Shown here piece after piece: positions 35,101 through 45,475 of a DNA stretch of 64,000 bases (positions are counted from its first letter, which is position 1; every line of letters starts with the position of its first letter). Source of the stretch: Tretioscincus oriximinensis (taxonomy: Eukaryota > Chordata > Lepidosauria > Squamata > Gymnophthalmidae); NCBI GenBank assembly GCA_022410635.1, contig JAJVDF010000163.1, forward strand, positions 1,608,222-1,672,221. Reading direction: 5' to 3'. Under the pieces are notes generated by a model. It saw nothing but the letters and a program-made list of their open reading frames with translations. It searched no databases and was not told where the DNA came from. Made by a program: the position numbers and the translations under genes.

Positions 35101-38100
35101 TCTTCCCACCCCAAGAGCCTCAGAATGGCTTACAAGATTCCTTTTCACCAAAGGCTTCCATCTATCTTCTCCATCACACGGAGATGATGGTACCTATCAA
35201 CCTACCTCCAATTATTTGCTTTTGAACAGCTAGGCTGGCTGAAGCTGAGACCAGTGGAGGGAGCTAACTGCTCTCTGTGGCAAACAATTGAGGCCACAAA
35301 TTCCAATCTCTGTGGAAAGACTGTTGCTCTTAACCTCTGAACCACCGTCCCCCCCAAAGGGAAGTCCACCTGGGGGCTACCACCAAGAACCACGCATCTG
35401 CTCCCCTTTAACGACTGAAGGTGATGGGCCTGCTAAGAAGGCCTCTCCAAAAGATCTGAGGGCGAGGGCAGATCTGTTCCTGCTTCCCATTCACACAAAA
35501 ATATATAAAATAATAATAAATGGGAAAGACGATATCAAGAACTACAAAACCCAAACACACCACGTCTCCCTGTACCAGGAATCAATCCAGAAGAGTAACG
35601 TAAATATGCAAGAGTCCAAAGTAGACACAAAATACATATAATGTATGAACAAAGAATACTTGTACCCGTGCCCATGGACGGGCATTCAAAGAGACAGGCA
35701 GGAACAAAGCAGAAAGCGACACATAATGAGTAGCTAAGGTCAGATACGTATAAAAAGGGGAGGAGTCTCCGCGTTGACAGGTTATAGAGTCCATAAGGAA
35801 AAGCCTCTTGGGCCCTGTCCCCACTGAGCCTGATGCCGCCTTATATCTTGGGACAGAGCTTGGCCATCCTCATGCCAGTGTAGGTTATGGGGCCTGCCAT
35901 AGCCTACACTAGCATGTGACTGGCAGGCTCCTATCCTGAAGCATAGCCCAGAATATGGCCCAGTGGGAAGAGGGCCTTGGAAAAGGAGATACGCAAATCC
36001 TCTGAGGTTCAGAGCTGGAACGTGAAGAAAAAGGCTTCTCGTGTAGCTGTAAATCACGTAGCCGAAAGGCTCTTGGCGCGTCAATAGAGGCTTCCGGTGG
36101 TTTTCCTGTTCAACAGCTCGTGAGAAATGTGCNAGTGGAACATGCATGAGGATTTTGCCATCTCGTTGCTGATCTGATGCCTATCACTGGGCCACTGAGA
36201 CGTCCCGCCTTAACAGGCGCTTTTATGCAGCGTCCTTGGCAAAGCCAGAGTGACTTGCTGTTTCCTGCTTCCAGGGAGAACCAAGAAGGGAAAAAACATG
36301 GAAAGCGGCTCTCAAAAACAAGCAAAGGTTGATATAGCTCAAAAGTAAATATATTCCACTTCCAAAACAATAGCCGTAATCCCAGATATGGCACAACCTC
36401 GATACTTATCTTCACGACGTCTGCACAATATTTTGATTTTTTAGGAAGCTTCGTTTTTTCTTCAGTGCAGTACATAAAAGGAAACCCTGGTAGCAGTTTC
36501 ATGAATTTGTCGTAAGAGATAATCTATGTCAATACAGTGAAAACATAACAGTTACTTGTAGTCACTAATGTCGCTATGAAACCAATAAAACCCAATATAA
36601 AAAAAACTCCATAAATTGGCTGGGATCAGCATTGTTCTCATTGGCACACGGAAGGATGCCAAACAACGGGGTAGATTTAGGAGAAGATTAGATATCAGAA
36701 AAAAACTTTCCAGCAGGGTGATAAACCAGTGGAGCAGGTGAGCTCACCTTCCCTGGAAGTCTTCAAACAGAGACTGGACAGTCCTCTGTCTGGGATGGTT
36801 TAGGGAATCCTGCATTGGGCAAGGGGTTGGACCTTTCACCTAAGAAATACGTTTGTAGAGAGCCCTAAGGCAAAGGGTGCTGTTAATTATTGCTGTTGTG
36901 ATCCATGGGACCTCTTGTCTTGGAATTTGGTGCTGGTAATCATCCCCAACATCTTCAACTGTTGAACCTGGGTGAGTTCATTTAGCTAACCAGTTGGCAG
37001 CCTTCCATTGACAGGCTAAGCTCGGATTTTAGGTCTGCATAATCTTCAGAAGGCTGTACCGTATCTAGAATTCTCTTCACACCCTCACTGAGTTATAGAC
37101 AAGGTACCAGTTGTCAGCAATAATAAAACGGCCGGCTTCCAGCTGAATTTCTGTTTACAGTTTCATGGTTCTCATACTTCTGCCTGCTTTTCTACACCGT
37201 TTTTTAAAGCTTGAGGGCCCCGGCCCTGCAGGCTACAGCCTCCACTGCTGCTATCCTTGGGAGGGAGCAAGCATCTTTAGACAATCTACACCCAGTCTCA
37301 CCCACGGAAACATGGGGGACCTGTCTACAGTTTCACCTCCATGGGCACCCCTATGGGGTTTTCCTGCATAGGTACAGATGTGGGGGTTTTTTCAAGGGAT
37401 TTCCAGGCTGTTTTCTTCACCAATGATCTCCAGCCCCTTTCTACTTTCACCTTTAAGAACTCTCAATTGCAAATTCAAGAGCCCCTTCATGTGTCCTTTG
37501 GGGCTGCAGCCTGTGGCTACAGCAAATGTCAATGCAAGTTGCTTTCTGGCCAAAGCTGCAGCCCCAGCTTTGCTGACTCGCTCTAAACTGACCACAAGTG
37601 CTGCCCATTCGATTTTGGAATCTTGGCAACAATTTACGCTTGGTTGGCATGAAGAATTCTAGTCATATTGGTTACGAAAGGTTAGCAAACAATGGGGCCA
37701 CTGTTGATTTCATGACTTTGCGTTCTGGGCCCAGGACAATGCATCTAAAAAAAGGGAAAGGATTTTGCATTTAAGCACCTGGTCAATAGTCACATTAACC
37801 TTCAGATTTGCTTGTTTGTTTACATTTATATTCTGTCCTTTACCAAGGTTCTCAGGGNGGATCACAATAAAAAATGATGAAAGATTAAAATAGAACAATT
37901 TAAAAATAGCACAGTCTAGAACATAAGAACATAAGAAGAGCCATCCTGGATCAGGCCACAGCCCATCGAGTCCAGCATTCTGTGTCACACAGAGGGCCAC
38001 CAGATGAACCTGGGCAGTCCAAACAGAGGAAAGCAAAATATGCTGCTCCTGTTCGTGAATCCCTGCAAATGGTATTTCAAGAGTCCTGCCTGTTGCTCCA

Positions 38101-41100
38101 TCCCGGAGGCTACATCCAGACAACTATCTTAGTATCCATTTATACCCTTAGTGTCCAAGGAGCAAGAAGTATTTGGCTCAGCCAAAGGGGAGGGTGAATA
38201 GGTCCCTTCACCAGGTGACTGAATGTGTACAGCGTGGGTGGCTGGCAGACCTCAGGGGGGAGAGAATTTCACAGCCTGGGGGCTACCACAGAGGAGGCCC
38301 TGTGTCAGGTGTCCACAGCCCTTGACGAGTGAAGGAGGAGGGACTGTCAGGAAGGCCTCGTCAGAAGATCTTAGGGTTGTAAGAGACATATGGATCGCAG
38401 GGACGTATGAGAGGTGGTGTTCCTTCCAATAGATGGGGCCCAAGCTCTTTAGGACCTTGTAAGTCAATGTTAGTGCCTTAAATTGGGCTCAGCAGTGAAT
38501 GGGCCACCTGTGCACTTCTTTCAGGACCGGAGTCATGTGTGTCCAGCCAGCTGCAACAGTCAGCAGGACTCCCTGCGGTGTTCTGCTCTAGCTGCAACTT
38601 CTAAACCGTCTTTAGGGGTTAACATTGTCGAAGCTCTGTAGACTCAACAAAGGCTGCCATTTACGCTAACAAAGGCCTGGTTCTCACTGGTTCTCACTAA
38701 GCCTTATTCTGGGTTATATCCCAGAACAGGAATCTGCCCTCTGCATGCTAGTGTAGACTATGGCAGGACCCAAATGGCACATGGCAAGCCCTGATCTGAG
38801 ATACAGCATATAATAAGGCTCGGCGGGGATGGCCAAAGTAACCTTTTTAAAAAAAGAATATATTTATGTTGGTAAAAATACAATGGGCTCTAGAAAACCA
38901 TTTTTTAAAATGAATTTCACTTTCAGTGAAATGTTAAACTACAAAATGCAGGAGGAGAGAATGGGGCAGTGGCACAATTGAATACAATTATTTACAAATT
39001 GGTCAGCAACGTTTGTAGATTTCTTTGTATACTTTCATTCCTTCTCTGCCTCCTTTTCTTCCATCTCTTGCTTCCTTTCTTCCATCCACCTTCTAATAAC
39101 TTATATCTAGTTGATGAAACATTCAAAACTGTGCCTCTTAAACTAGTTCTTGCAACTTTCCTTAATGAAGCTGTACTTATTTTCTCATGTTCAAAATGTT
39201 CCATCTCAGAAGCTAAAAGCGCACTTTCTCTAGTCCTTGTGGATGCCACTCAAGGGAACCCCCCACAAATGACTGGCCTACACAAATGGAATAATCTGGA
39301 ACAGTCCTTTATAACAGTTCATTATATTAGAGATTGTTACTTCTTAAATCTAACTCTTAAAAAAATATTTATTTACGTAACAGAATTACATGACAAAAAT
39401 AAAGAATTCCTATATAGCATACTTAATTTAGTAAGTTACATATAACAATTGCTTTGTTCGTTGTTACAATTCATTCACTTCCATATTGCAGCAGTATTAA
39501 ATTAAACATTTCTCTTTTAGTTCACACAATTCCTTATTGTAACATTTCGTAACTTTAACATAGCTATATTTCCATATTACTCATCTAAATTCTGTTATGT
39601 TGTTGCTTCTTCCTATCTTCTGCCTTTCTTCAGCCTCCTGTCCTCTCCGCCTTCCCTAAATCTCTTACCATTCATATCCATCTTTGGATTACTTGCTTTC
39701 CAGGAAAATTCATTTGTCTCAATACAGCATTATTGTCAAATAGTGGTGACCATATGTTGGTTATCGTGTCCTGCACACTTTCTTCTATTCCTTTTCTATA
39801 TTCTGTGATTATATCATTAATTAGTAAGTCCCATAGAATATGCCTCAGTTTCCAGATCATCAAGTGTCTTCCATTTCCTAGCCATTATTGCTTTTGTTGC
39901 ATACAACATTCTATGAAATTGTTGTTCCTCCATCCTGTTTAAGCGTAAATACTGTAAGTCCTACAAAATATAGATTCTGGAGGTTCTTGCTGGGAATATA
40001 CTTTTCAAATTTCTGTCTCAATCACTTCCCAAAATTCAGAGGCTTTATCACAGTCCCACCACACATGGAAGTGAAGCTGTGTGCTTGTACATCCTCCACA
40101 ACATACGGTGTTATTTGATCTATTAATTCTGGCTACTTGTATTGGAGTTCTGTACTATTTATATACGTACTATTTTAATATAGTTCCCTTATTTTTGTTG
40201 AAGTTCCGTACCAACCTTGTTTAACTTCTGTGATGTTTTCACCTATGCCCAGTTCCCAATTTTCCTTTAATGCATTTGATTCTGGTATTTCTGATTGGAT
40301 CATTAGATTGTCTATCGTGGAGACAAAATCTTTTGCTGTTTTTTGTTTTCCTAAGCAGAGTTTCTTCATACTTTGCATTTGTTCTTTCTATGACTTCTCG
40401 CAAGGTCATTGATCTTAAAATCCTTATATTATAGTATTATATGCAAGCCAATTTTGTTCAAGCCGCCTCAGTGCTTCCGTTATTTATTGTTCTTTTATTC
40501 GTTTCTGATCATTACGGAAGTCCTTAATTTTCTGAAACCTCACTCTGAATCTTTTTAGTCCCAGTTTTTTCTTGGATTCTGTAAATCTTGCAGTTAAACA
40601 TTCATTTAATAAAGTGGCTAGAGAGCAACAAAAAACTAGAGCTTGGTAAACAACATGGGCGAGATTTTTACTTTTCAATCACAGCAAGCGTGAAAGCTAA
40701 AAATGGAAGGTTATTTGCACTCGCCAATGTAATGGATTCAGGGCTGTCATTAGAGTGCGAAATCATTCTGTATTTACATAAATATTTTCTTTAATAATAA
40801 AAAGTGGCTTAAAAGCAGCATGGACATCTAGCATCTATACCCAACTAATCACTTAATCCACATTAAAGAGCAGAAAGTGCTCCTTCATCGTGCATTTTCT
40901 GGCCTTTAATGTGAGATGGGAACATATAGTCTACATATATATATGCCCCACCCTATACACAAAAGGATGGAGCACAGAGCTTTTTGTTTCTTTCTCCACA
41001 ATAGACACCCTGTGGAGTAAGAGACTCAGTAGTTTACAGCACAATTCCACCGAATACTTTCCTAGATCTCCACTTGGTACTCACCACAATTGGCCATGGA

Positions 41101-41258
41101 ATCATGTAGAGCTTCACTTGCAGTTGGAAGAGGTACATCACAAAGAGAATGAACGTCACCAGCCAGAAGAAGATGGCTACAAACATCACCCACCCGTAGG
41201 AAGGGTATGGTTGGTAGTATGTGTCAGCAATGAGAGCCCAGACTACACAGCCCAGCAC
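29045..41258 (-). CDS. PLLP: PLLP, plasmolipin (exons 2-4; exon 1 outside window)
   Basis: Plasmolipin is a tetraspan MARVEL-domain proteolipid of myelin and of apical and endosomal membranes in epithelia (established knowledge). Three exons on the minus strand, 41085-41258, 33680-33802 and 29045-29164, all meet in phase 0 and give 138 residues plus TGA. Human PLLP has 182 residues and its exon 1 supplies about 45, so only the cytoplasmic N terminus and the beginning of the first membrane helix are missing. Visible parts: the rest of helix 1 (VLGCVVWALIADT), helix 2 (GWVMFVAIFFWLVTFILFVM), helix 3 (LVVFNVSATVLYATAFITSA), an extracellular loop (PDYNRR), and helix 4 (FFACLVMIGYGVSACLSI). The C-terminal tail (AWRGYGSNAASSQPTISNHA) differs from the human end, which finishes MAGGYA. 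Intron 1 exceeds 22.7 kb and fills the right of the window. Confidence 0.95.
29220..29400 (-). repeat. Sauria-type tRNA SINE, antisense
   Basis: 'tcaccaaagggtagcacacg', 'gcggaatcaaacccggaggt' and 'cactacgctaaactggctct' give a reversed SINE about 55 bases upstream of PLLP exon 4 (on its strand). Confidence 0.75.
29400..30390. other. PLLP intron 3 sequence, unassigned
   Basis: Moderately GC-rich sequence with short overlapping open frames on both strands (29407-29796 minus, 29565-29861 plus) but no recognised protein. It may be old retroelement sequence; I cannot assign it. Confidence 0.35.
30405..31137 (-). mobile_element. Solo LTR, copy 1
   Basis: Read on the minus strand it begins TGTCGGGGTTCGCC and ends GCAAAACCCCGTTA, flanked by the 6-bp direct repeat CCTAAC (30399-30404 and 31138-31143). 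An AATAAA on the minus strand (ttttatt near 30596) suits an LTR. A related copy is at 44140-44710. No internal retroviral genes are adjacent. Confidence 0.75.
31232..31295. other. Assembly gap
   Basis: Run of Ns. Confidence 0.98.
31430..32795 (+). pseudogene. L2-type LINE, 5'-truncated reverse transcriptase fragment
   Basis: Translated pieces include DPFQSGFRPSHG, LLVLLDLSAAFDTIDHG, LTCGVPQGSI and, in another frame, DTQLCLSVPSESGEAVEVLD and SRLDYCNALYMGLPLKTVRK. These are L2-clade reverse transcriptase and its C-terminal region. The segment that should hold the YADD catalytic motif is missing at a frameshift near 31840, so it is dead. It ends with the L2 tail 'ctgagaccttcgggtatagg' and an ATAA run. 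Several Ns are present. Confidence 0.85.
33215..33425 (-). repeat. Sauria-type tRNA SINE, antisense
   Basis: 'acccagaggggctgaaaatg', 'gacaccttctgaagtaggtg' and 'ggaatcaagccactaggcta' give a diverged reversed SINE in PLLP intron 2. Confidence 0.6.
33680..33802 (-). CDS. PLLP: PLLP exon 3
   Basis: Minus strand, acceptor ccccatttccag, donor gtaggt, 41 whole codons: LVVFNVSATVLYATAFITSA, ASVEPFSWPHSPDY, NRRASAS. This is the third helix and the second outer loop. Confidence 0.95.
34610..34800 (-). repeat. BovB-tailed SINE head, antisense
   Basis: 'ggctagtagaaagggctcac' and 'cagatgaaagaccctctcct' then 'agcgactgagccatt' reverse to a tRNA-like head also seen in sense at 50.7 kb. Confidence 0.55.
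35065..35350 (-). repeat. BovB-tailed SINE, antisense
   Basis: 'aagaagaaggagaagaattgg', 'tcagaatggcttacaag' and 'ctgagaccagtggagggagc' correspond to the reversed SINE at 43.65 and 45.95 kb. Confidence 0.6.
35805..35990. repeat. MITE-like repeat family B, most complete copy
   Basis: Imperfect palindrome: 'gggccctgtccccactgagcc' and 'ccttatatcttgggacag' on the left, mirrored by 'agcccagaatatggcccagt' and 'gggaagagggcc' on the right, around 'gtgtaggttatggggcctgc'. Termini GGGCC suggest a PIF/Harbinger-like MITE, but no clear target duplication was read. Confidence 0.5.
36620..36845 (+). repeat. CR1-type LINE fragment
   Basis: 'ttgttctcattggcacacgg' through 'cttcaaacagagactggaca' and 'gggatggtttagggaatcct' match the CR1 3' region. 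Confidence 0.7.
36850..37815. other. PLLP intron 2 sequence, no element recognised
   Basis: Single-copy-looking sequence with overlapping short open frames at 37165-37662. No supported exon: the frames lack splice context and protein similarity I can recognise. Confidence 0.35.
37815..38150 (-). repeat. L2 tail then CR1-like LINE tail, both antisense
   Basis: 37815-37915 is the reversed L2 tail ('aaggttctcaggg'). 37920-38150 is the reversed CR1-like tail from 'aacataagaacataagaaga' to 'ggaggctacatcc'. Confidence 0.6.
38200..38530 (+). repeat. LINE-derived fragment (L2-related)
   Basis: 'gggagagaatttcacagcctg', 'gctaccacagaggaggccct' and 'ccttgtaagtcaatgttag' resemble the unit at 26.5 and 50.3 kb. 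Confidence 0.4.
38690..38835. repeat. MITE-like repeat family B copy
   Basis: 'ctaagccttattctgggtta', 'catgctagtgtagactatgg' and 'agcatataataaggctc' show both inverse halves. Confidence 0.5.
39360..40690 (-). pseudogene. L1 LINE ORF2 3' remnant, antisense
   Basis: On the minus strand the frames include WGLGIGENITEV-like sequence, WYGTSTKIRELY, then a cysteine motif CCGGCTSTQLHFHVWWDCDK typical of the L1 ORF2 C terminus, and further downstream DIITEYRKGIEE. Multiple stops and shifts mean it is inactive. It lies in PLLP intron 2. Confidence 0.65.
40945..41035 (-). repeat. SINE fragment, antisense
   Basis: 'acacaaaaggatggagcacag' and 'caatagacaccctgtggagt' are part of the Sauria-type body. It ends about 50 bases from PLLP exon 2. 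Confidence 0.55.
41085..41258 (-). CDS. PLLP: PLLP exon 2
   Basis: Minus strand, acceptor cacttttcgcag, donor gtgagt, 58 codons: VLGCVVWALIADTYYQPYPS, YGWVMFVAIFFWLVTFILFV, MYLFQLQVKLYMIPWPIV. Very close to the human protein in the MARVEL core. Confidence 0.96.
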
Positions 41259-41269
41259 CTGCGAAAAGT

Positions 41270-42590
41270 GATGGAAAAGAAGAAAGTGTCAATATGTTTG
41301 TCCCCATCTGTTGGTTGGCCTTCCCAGTTGGGTCTGGATTGGACTGCTCTGGCCTCAGGAGGTTCAAAGAATAACCTAGAAATATCTGGTGTTGGTGCGG
41401 TTCCATATATGAACAATAATGAAATACCAGCTTGTTTCTCTATTTCCTGACAGAATTCCCATTTCATGGATCTTAAGTTGTATTTCTGCCTGCTTTTCTA
41501 TGCCATTTTTCACAATGACAAGTGCTTATTATAAAAGCTTGGATGCCAGCAGCTTCACAAAGCTGGCAGTAGCAGCAGAAGCCCGGATATGAAAAAAAGT
41601 GAAACAGAGCTGTTATTGTACAGGCAGCACGGCCTGCTGGGAAGTGTAGTCCGAGCAGCAGGCAGCCTCTTCTGCCCAGTCTGCATGGAGCCCTGTGTTG
41701 CAGACTACAGTTCCCAGCCTGCAGCGCAGCTAGCCCTGGGAGAGAAGATGCCTGTTTTGACCGTCTGCAACCAGTCCCACCCACAGGAAACACTTTTTCT
41801 GCTTTCAGAAAGACGGCTGGGAGATCCGTCTATAGGATGCATAGTGAGGGGAAAAGGGGTTGAGGAAAAATATTTTGTCTGCTTTGTTCTATCCTTAAAC
41901 CTAAGGATAATGGAGAGCTCCAAAATAAACTGAAAAGAGGCTTCATTGCAGACATAAAACATTAAACAATCAGTCCTAATACAGGAAACATCAGCTAATA
42001 AAGACTAGAACGGGAAGGTATTCCAGCCAGAACACAAGGCAAAGGGTGTCAGTTATCAGCAGCATCTGGCAATGCTGGGAGTTATCCGTGGCAGAAATTG
42101 TGCCCTGTGGGGGAAATTATGCGCATTTGGATGTCTCACTTTGTGACATCACTTCCGGGATGGGACCGAAAATTGCATCACTCTGGGCATCAATCCCGGA
42201 AACAATCCCAGAAATGTCACTTCTGCCCCCAGGTGCCCTTTCCAGGAGCAAGGAAAGTCCCAGGGCGAGAGACATCCTGTGTACCCCATACGTGGGTGTA
42301 TTTTCTGATAAAGAATGTGACTCCCCCAGCACTCGGAAGCTGCTGAGTTTATTTCTCTTTTTTGTNGGCAGAGTAATCAAGAATGTCCAAGTCTCCATCC
42401 CCCTTCTTATCGACAGATCAAAAAGGAGACCCTGTCTTCTGGTCCTCTGCCAAGCTGACTGGGACCAGAAACTCAAGTTCAGAAGCCCTTGCTGAGTGAC
42501 CAGGGAGACACAAAACTAGAGATCACAAACACTCTTTGAAGCTGATGGGCAAGAGAATTAGAGAAACAAAGACTTCCACGTTAGTCAATG
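41270..42590. other. Start of PLLP intron 1, mostly unassigned
   Basis: No coding exon recognised. It contains two opposed ZNF143-like motifs, GGACTACACTTCCCAGCAGG (reverse strand, 41633-41652) and ACTACAGTTCCCAGCCTGC (41704-41722), which may derive from a repeat. Confidence 0.35.
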
Positions 42591-42599
42591 GAATTTACT

Positions 42600-42860
42600 C
42601 CCCAAAGAAGCAGAGACCAGGGCTGAGCACCTTCCACTAGCCTGTAGCTCTTGCCAAGCCAGCTATTTGAAAGCAAGAACTTCAAGAAATTGCAACTGAC
42701 GGTCAAGTAGATACATGGGAACCACCACAGCCTGGTGGGGAAGATGGAATGTCAGCCTTCGGGCAAAATACTCTTGTAAGCCGCTTTGAGTCGCTTTGAA
42801 AGGTGAGAAAAAGCGGGGTATAAGAACCCAGTTCTTCTCCTTCTCTTTCTCTTTCTCCTT
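42600..42860 (+). repeat. SINE with BovB-like tail
   Basis: 'ccagctatttgaaagcaaga', 'gggaaccaccacagcctggtg', 'gtaagccgctttgagtcgc' and 'ggggtataagaacccagttc' then CTT-rich. It is the best copy for comparison with the ARL2BP leader SINE. Confidence 0.75.
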
Positions 42861-42914
42861 CTTCAAGGAAGCCAGATGTATCAGTAACTGCTAAGTGTCA
42901 CATCCAGGTTGGAA

Positions 42915-43115
42915 AGAAGGCAGGAGCCAGTTTGGGGTAATGGTTAGAGTGTTGGACTTCTACCTGGAAGGTTTCTGGTTCGATTCCGCACTCCTCCATG
43001 AAGCCAGCTGGGTGATCTTGGGCCAATCACAGTTGTGGAGAAAGCAACGAAAGCTATGTGAGTCACCCTTGGGTGAAAGGGGGAATTACAGTATAAATAA
43101 ATGTTGTTGACTTGT
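42915..43115 (+). repeat. Sauria-type tRNA SINE, good copy
   Basis: tRNA-like boxes in 'gccagtttggggtaatggtt' and 'ggttcgattccgcactcc', then 'gtgatcttgggccaatcac' and 'cacccttgggtgaaagg'. The diverged anticodon arm and SINE body exclude a functional tRNA. Confidence 0.8.
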
Positions 43116-43469
43116 TTATTTTTTATTAACATATAAGACAACTCAGAACAATTACATTGTTGCAGTCATACAATCTTACAATGAAACAAGAAACCTCCCC
43201 CCACCCACATCCAGGGCAAATTGCCATTAATTATATTATTTTTACAGTGCATAAATTAATTTAATTCTTTTTTTTTTAATCACGTTTGTTTTCCAAGTAA
43301 TTTTTTTTTACTAAGTCCCATTTCTGTTTGCTCAATCTCATCTGATCCAAATTATGTACATTATTTATTCTAGTCTTTGATATTTCAACTACCATTAAAT
43401 CAATTAAATGTTGTTGTGGGTATCATTATTATTATTGTTATTATGAATCATTATTATAAGTCAACAGAA

Positions 43470-43640
43470 GTCGACTGGAGGGGAAGTGGAAGAAGAGGAA
43501 GAAGAGGAAAGAGAAAGAAGGGAAGAGAGGAAGAAGAGGAAAGAGGAAAAATGATATATGAGATATATGATATGATGATGATGAGGGGGAGGAGGAGGAA
43601 GATGTGATGATGGGGAGGAAGAGGGGGAAGGGGAGCTGTG
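43470..43640 (+). repeat. Purine-rich low-complexity tract
   Basis: GGAAGAAGAGG-type repeats with a GATGAT segment. Confidence 0.8.
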
Positions 43641-43644
43641 TGAA

Positions 43645-43895
43645 AATGTTTCTCACCAAAGCATCTTACAAGCTTTATTTTTTGCCTAAATTCCTACATT
43701 CTATCTTCCCCACCATGCTGTCTAAGTGCAATTTATTGCCTTTGAATAGCTGGGTTGCTTAGAGCTGAGGCCAGTAGAGGGTGCTCTACCCCTCTTCACA
43801 GCCGACGCAGAGCTTGTATCGCCCCTGAAGTCCCAGGGCTCTTAAGTGCTGTACCATTGTGCCTCTCAGCCCTAACCCTTGACTTCACACACACC
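43645..43895 (-). repeat. BovB-tailed SINE, antisense
   Basis: 'acattctatcttccccacca', 'ttgaatagctgggttgctta' and 'gagctgaggccagtagaggg'. Confidence 0.6.
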
Positions 43896-44139
43896 CCTTT
43901 GGAACAGCCGTAACTAGCTGGTGGATACAGGGGAGTTTCCAGCCCTCCCTTCCCACTCCTCCCAAAGTCGGTCTGAAGTGGCCCCACCAGCAAAAAGAAA
44001 CTCAAAGGGGTGAGGACATGTGGGAGGGTCTTCTCTGAGGAATTCTCTCTCCTGTGCACCTTTAAACGTCTGCTGAAGACGCGTCTTTCTGCCCTTGCGT
44101 TCGGCTGAGCCCAAAATTCCCCTCACTCTGAAGGCTCAG

Positions 44140-44710
44140 TAACGGGGGTTTGCTTACCACGTTATCAAGGATGCCAGCACATCAGAGCCAGCTGTATTGT
44201 CAGGATATGGACACGTGTAGAATCTGACTCCCATCAAGAACTCACTCAGAGGCCATAAACTTAGATCAAGAGGCAAGATCCAGGAGGCCCACGTGGGTCA
44301 TGGAACCCCCAGAGCACCTCTGTGCACTGGTTTTTATTGACATGAGATCAGAAGGCGTGTACAAGAAAACAGACGTCAGAGAATGGGTGTTCCGAAGGTG
44401 GGCTCAGGTTGTGACACCTGTGTGACGTTTCTCCCTCCTCCCAAGGGGGCGCAGCCTGAGTCAGGAAACTCCAAATATGGGTATGGTTTGGGTGATACAA
44501 GATTGACCCCTGTAGCTTCCAGGACCTGTGACCAGTCATTCACCACCTGGAGAAGGGGTGGACAAAGGACTTCCTCTGGGCTTTCCAGGCAATTGACTCA
44601 TGCCATTAAGCCATGGCTGCAGATACAATGGGTGCCCCAAGAGATTCTTGTACATTTTATATCAAATATATATACACCAATTAATATATCACTAATGATG
44701 AAACCTGACA
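44140..44710 (-). mobile_element. Solo LTR, copy 2
   Basis: On the minus strand it runs from TGTCAGGTTTCATC to GCAAACCCCCGTTA, flanked by the perfect 6-bp direct repeat GCTCAG (44134-44139 and 44711-44716). It is related throughout to the LTR at 30405-31137 but lacks about 160 bp near the minus-strand 5' end. Confidence 0.78.
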
Positions 44711-44719
44711 GCTCAGTTC

Positions 44720-45475
44720 TATTTTGGTTTCATTTCAATCTCCTTTATGGTCTTTTATTGTGATCCACAATAAATTGTGATGTCCTGAGGCCTTTGGGTA
44801 TAGGGTAGGGTTGGCATACGTCCCGGTAAACCGGGACAATCCCGGTTTGGGGGACTAAAATATCATCCCCTCCAGGTTTTAAGGCAAAATCCCGGCTTTT
44901 TACATTCCCCGATGCTGCGTCAGGGAATGTAAAAAGGCGGGATCTTAAAGGAAAAGCAGCCGCCAGAGCTGACGGCTGCAGCGCGCGCAACGCTTTCCGG
45001 GGTCCTCGGAGGACCCTTGGAGCGCGCCGTAGCTGCTCCTCGGCTGGAGGCGGGTTTCGCCCTGCTCTCAGGCAAAGCCAACTCGCCTCCAGTAGAGCAA
45101 AAACGCCTGGGTTTCTGACAGGAGGGCAGCTCTGTTCTCCTCTCACAAACTCAGGCGTTTTTGCTCCGCTGCAGGCGAGTTGGTGCCGCGCGCTTGCCTG
45201 AGAGCAGGGCGAAACCCCCCCTCCAGCCGAGGAGCAGCTGCGCGCGCACGGACGCTTGTGGTGAGACAGGCAGGAAAGAGGTTCTGCCTGTCTCGCTACG
45301 AGCATCCGTATGTGCGTTTGTGTGCGCACGTGTGTGTGCACGCGTGTGCATGCACCCCCACCACACCCCATCCCAGTTTTGGGCTGCCAAAATATGGCAA
45401 CCCTAGTATAGCGTGGAATACAAATGTAAGTAAGTAAATAAGTAAGTAAATAAGTAAGTAAATAAATAAAAAGCA
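44720..45475 (+). repeat. L2 tail interrupted by a hAT-like element
   Basis: L2 tail 'gatgtcctgaggcctttggg' up to 44805 resumes at 45406 as 'gtatagcgtggaatacaaat' with AAGT/AAAT repeats to 45475. Confidence 0.65.
44806..45405. mobile_element. hAT-like non-autonomous transposon, CpG-rich
   Basis: Left end TAGGGTTGGCATACGTCCCG; right end reversed TAGGGTTGCCATATTTTGGC. Flanks GTATAGGG (44798-44805) and GTATAGCG (45406-45413) form an 8-bp duplication with one mismatch, the hAT signature. It is 600 bp, with a GC-rich interior that opens a fortuitous 243-codon antisense frame. Confidence 0.75.

Noticed and set aside
37165..37662. Cluster of overlapping short frames considered as an extra PLLP exon or new gene
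   Set aside because: Frames conflict, no conserved protein, no flanking splice signals; PLLP exons 2-4 already account for the known protein core.
42918..42995. tRNA-like sequence (and similar ones at 19.85, 57.95 and 63.19 kb)
   Set aside because: These are SINE heads with promoter boxes but diverged arms and attached SINE bodies.
43377..43659. Open frames on both strands of a GA-rich tract
   Set aside because: Simple-sequence DNA; the translations are Glu/Arg or Ser/Phe runs.
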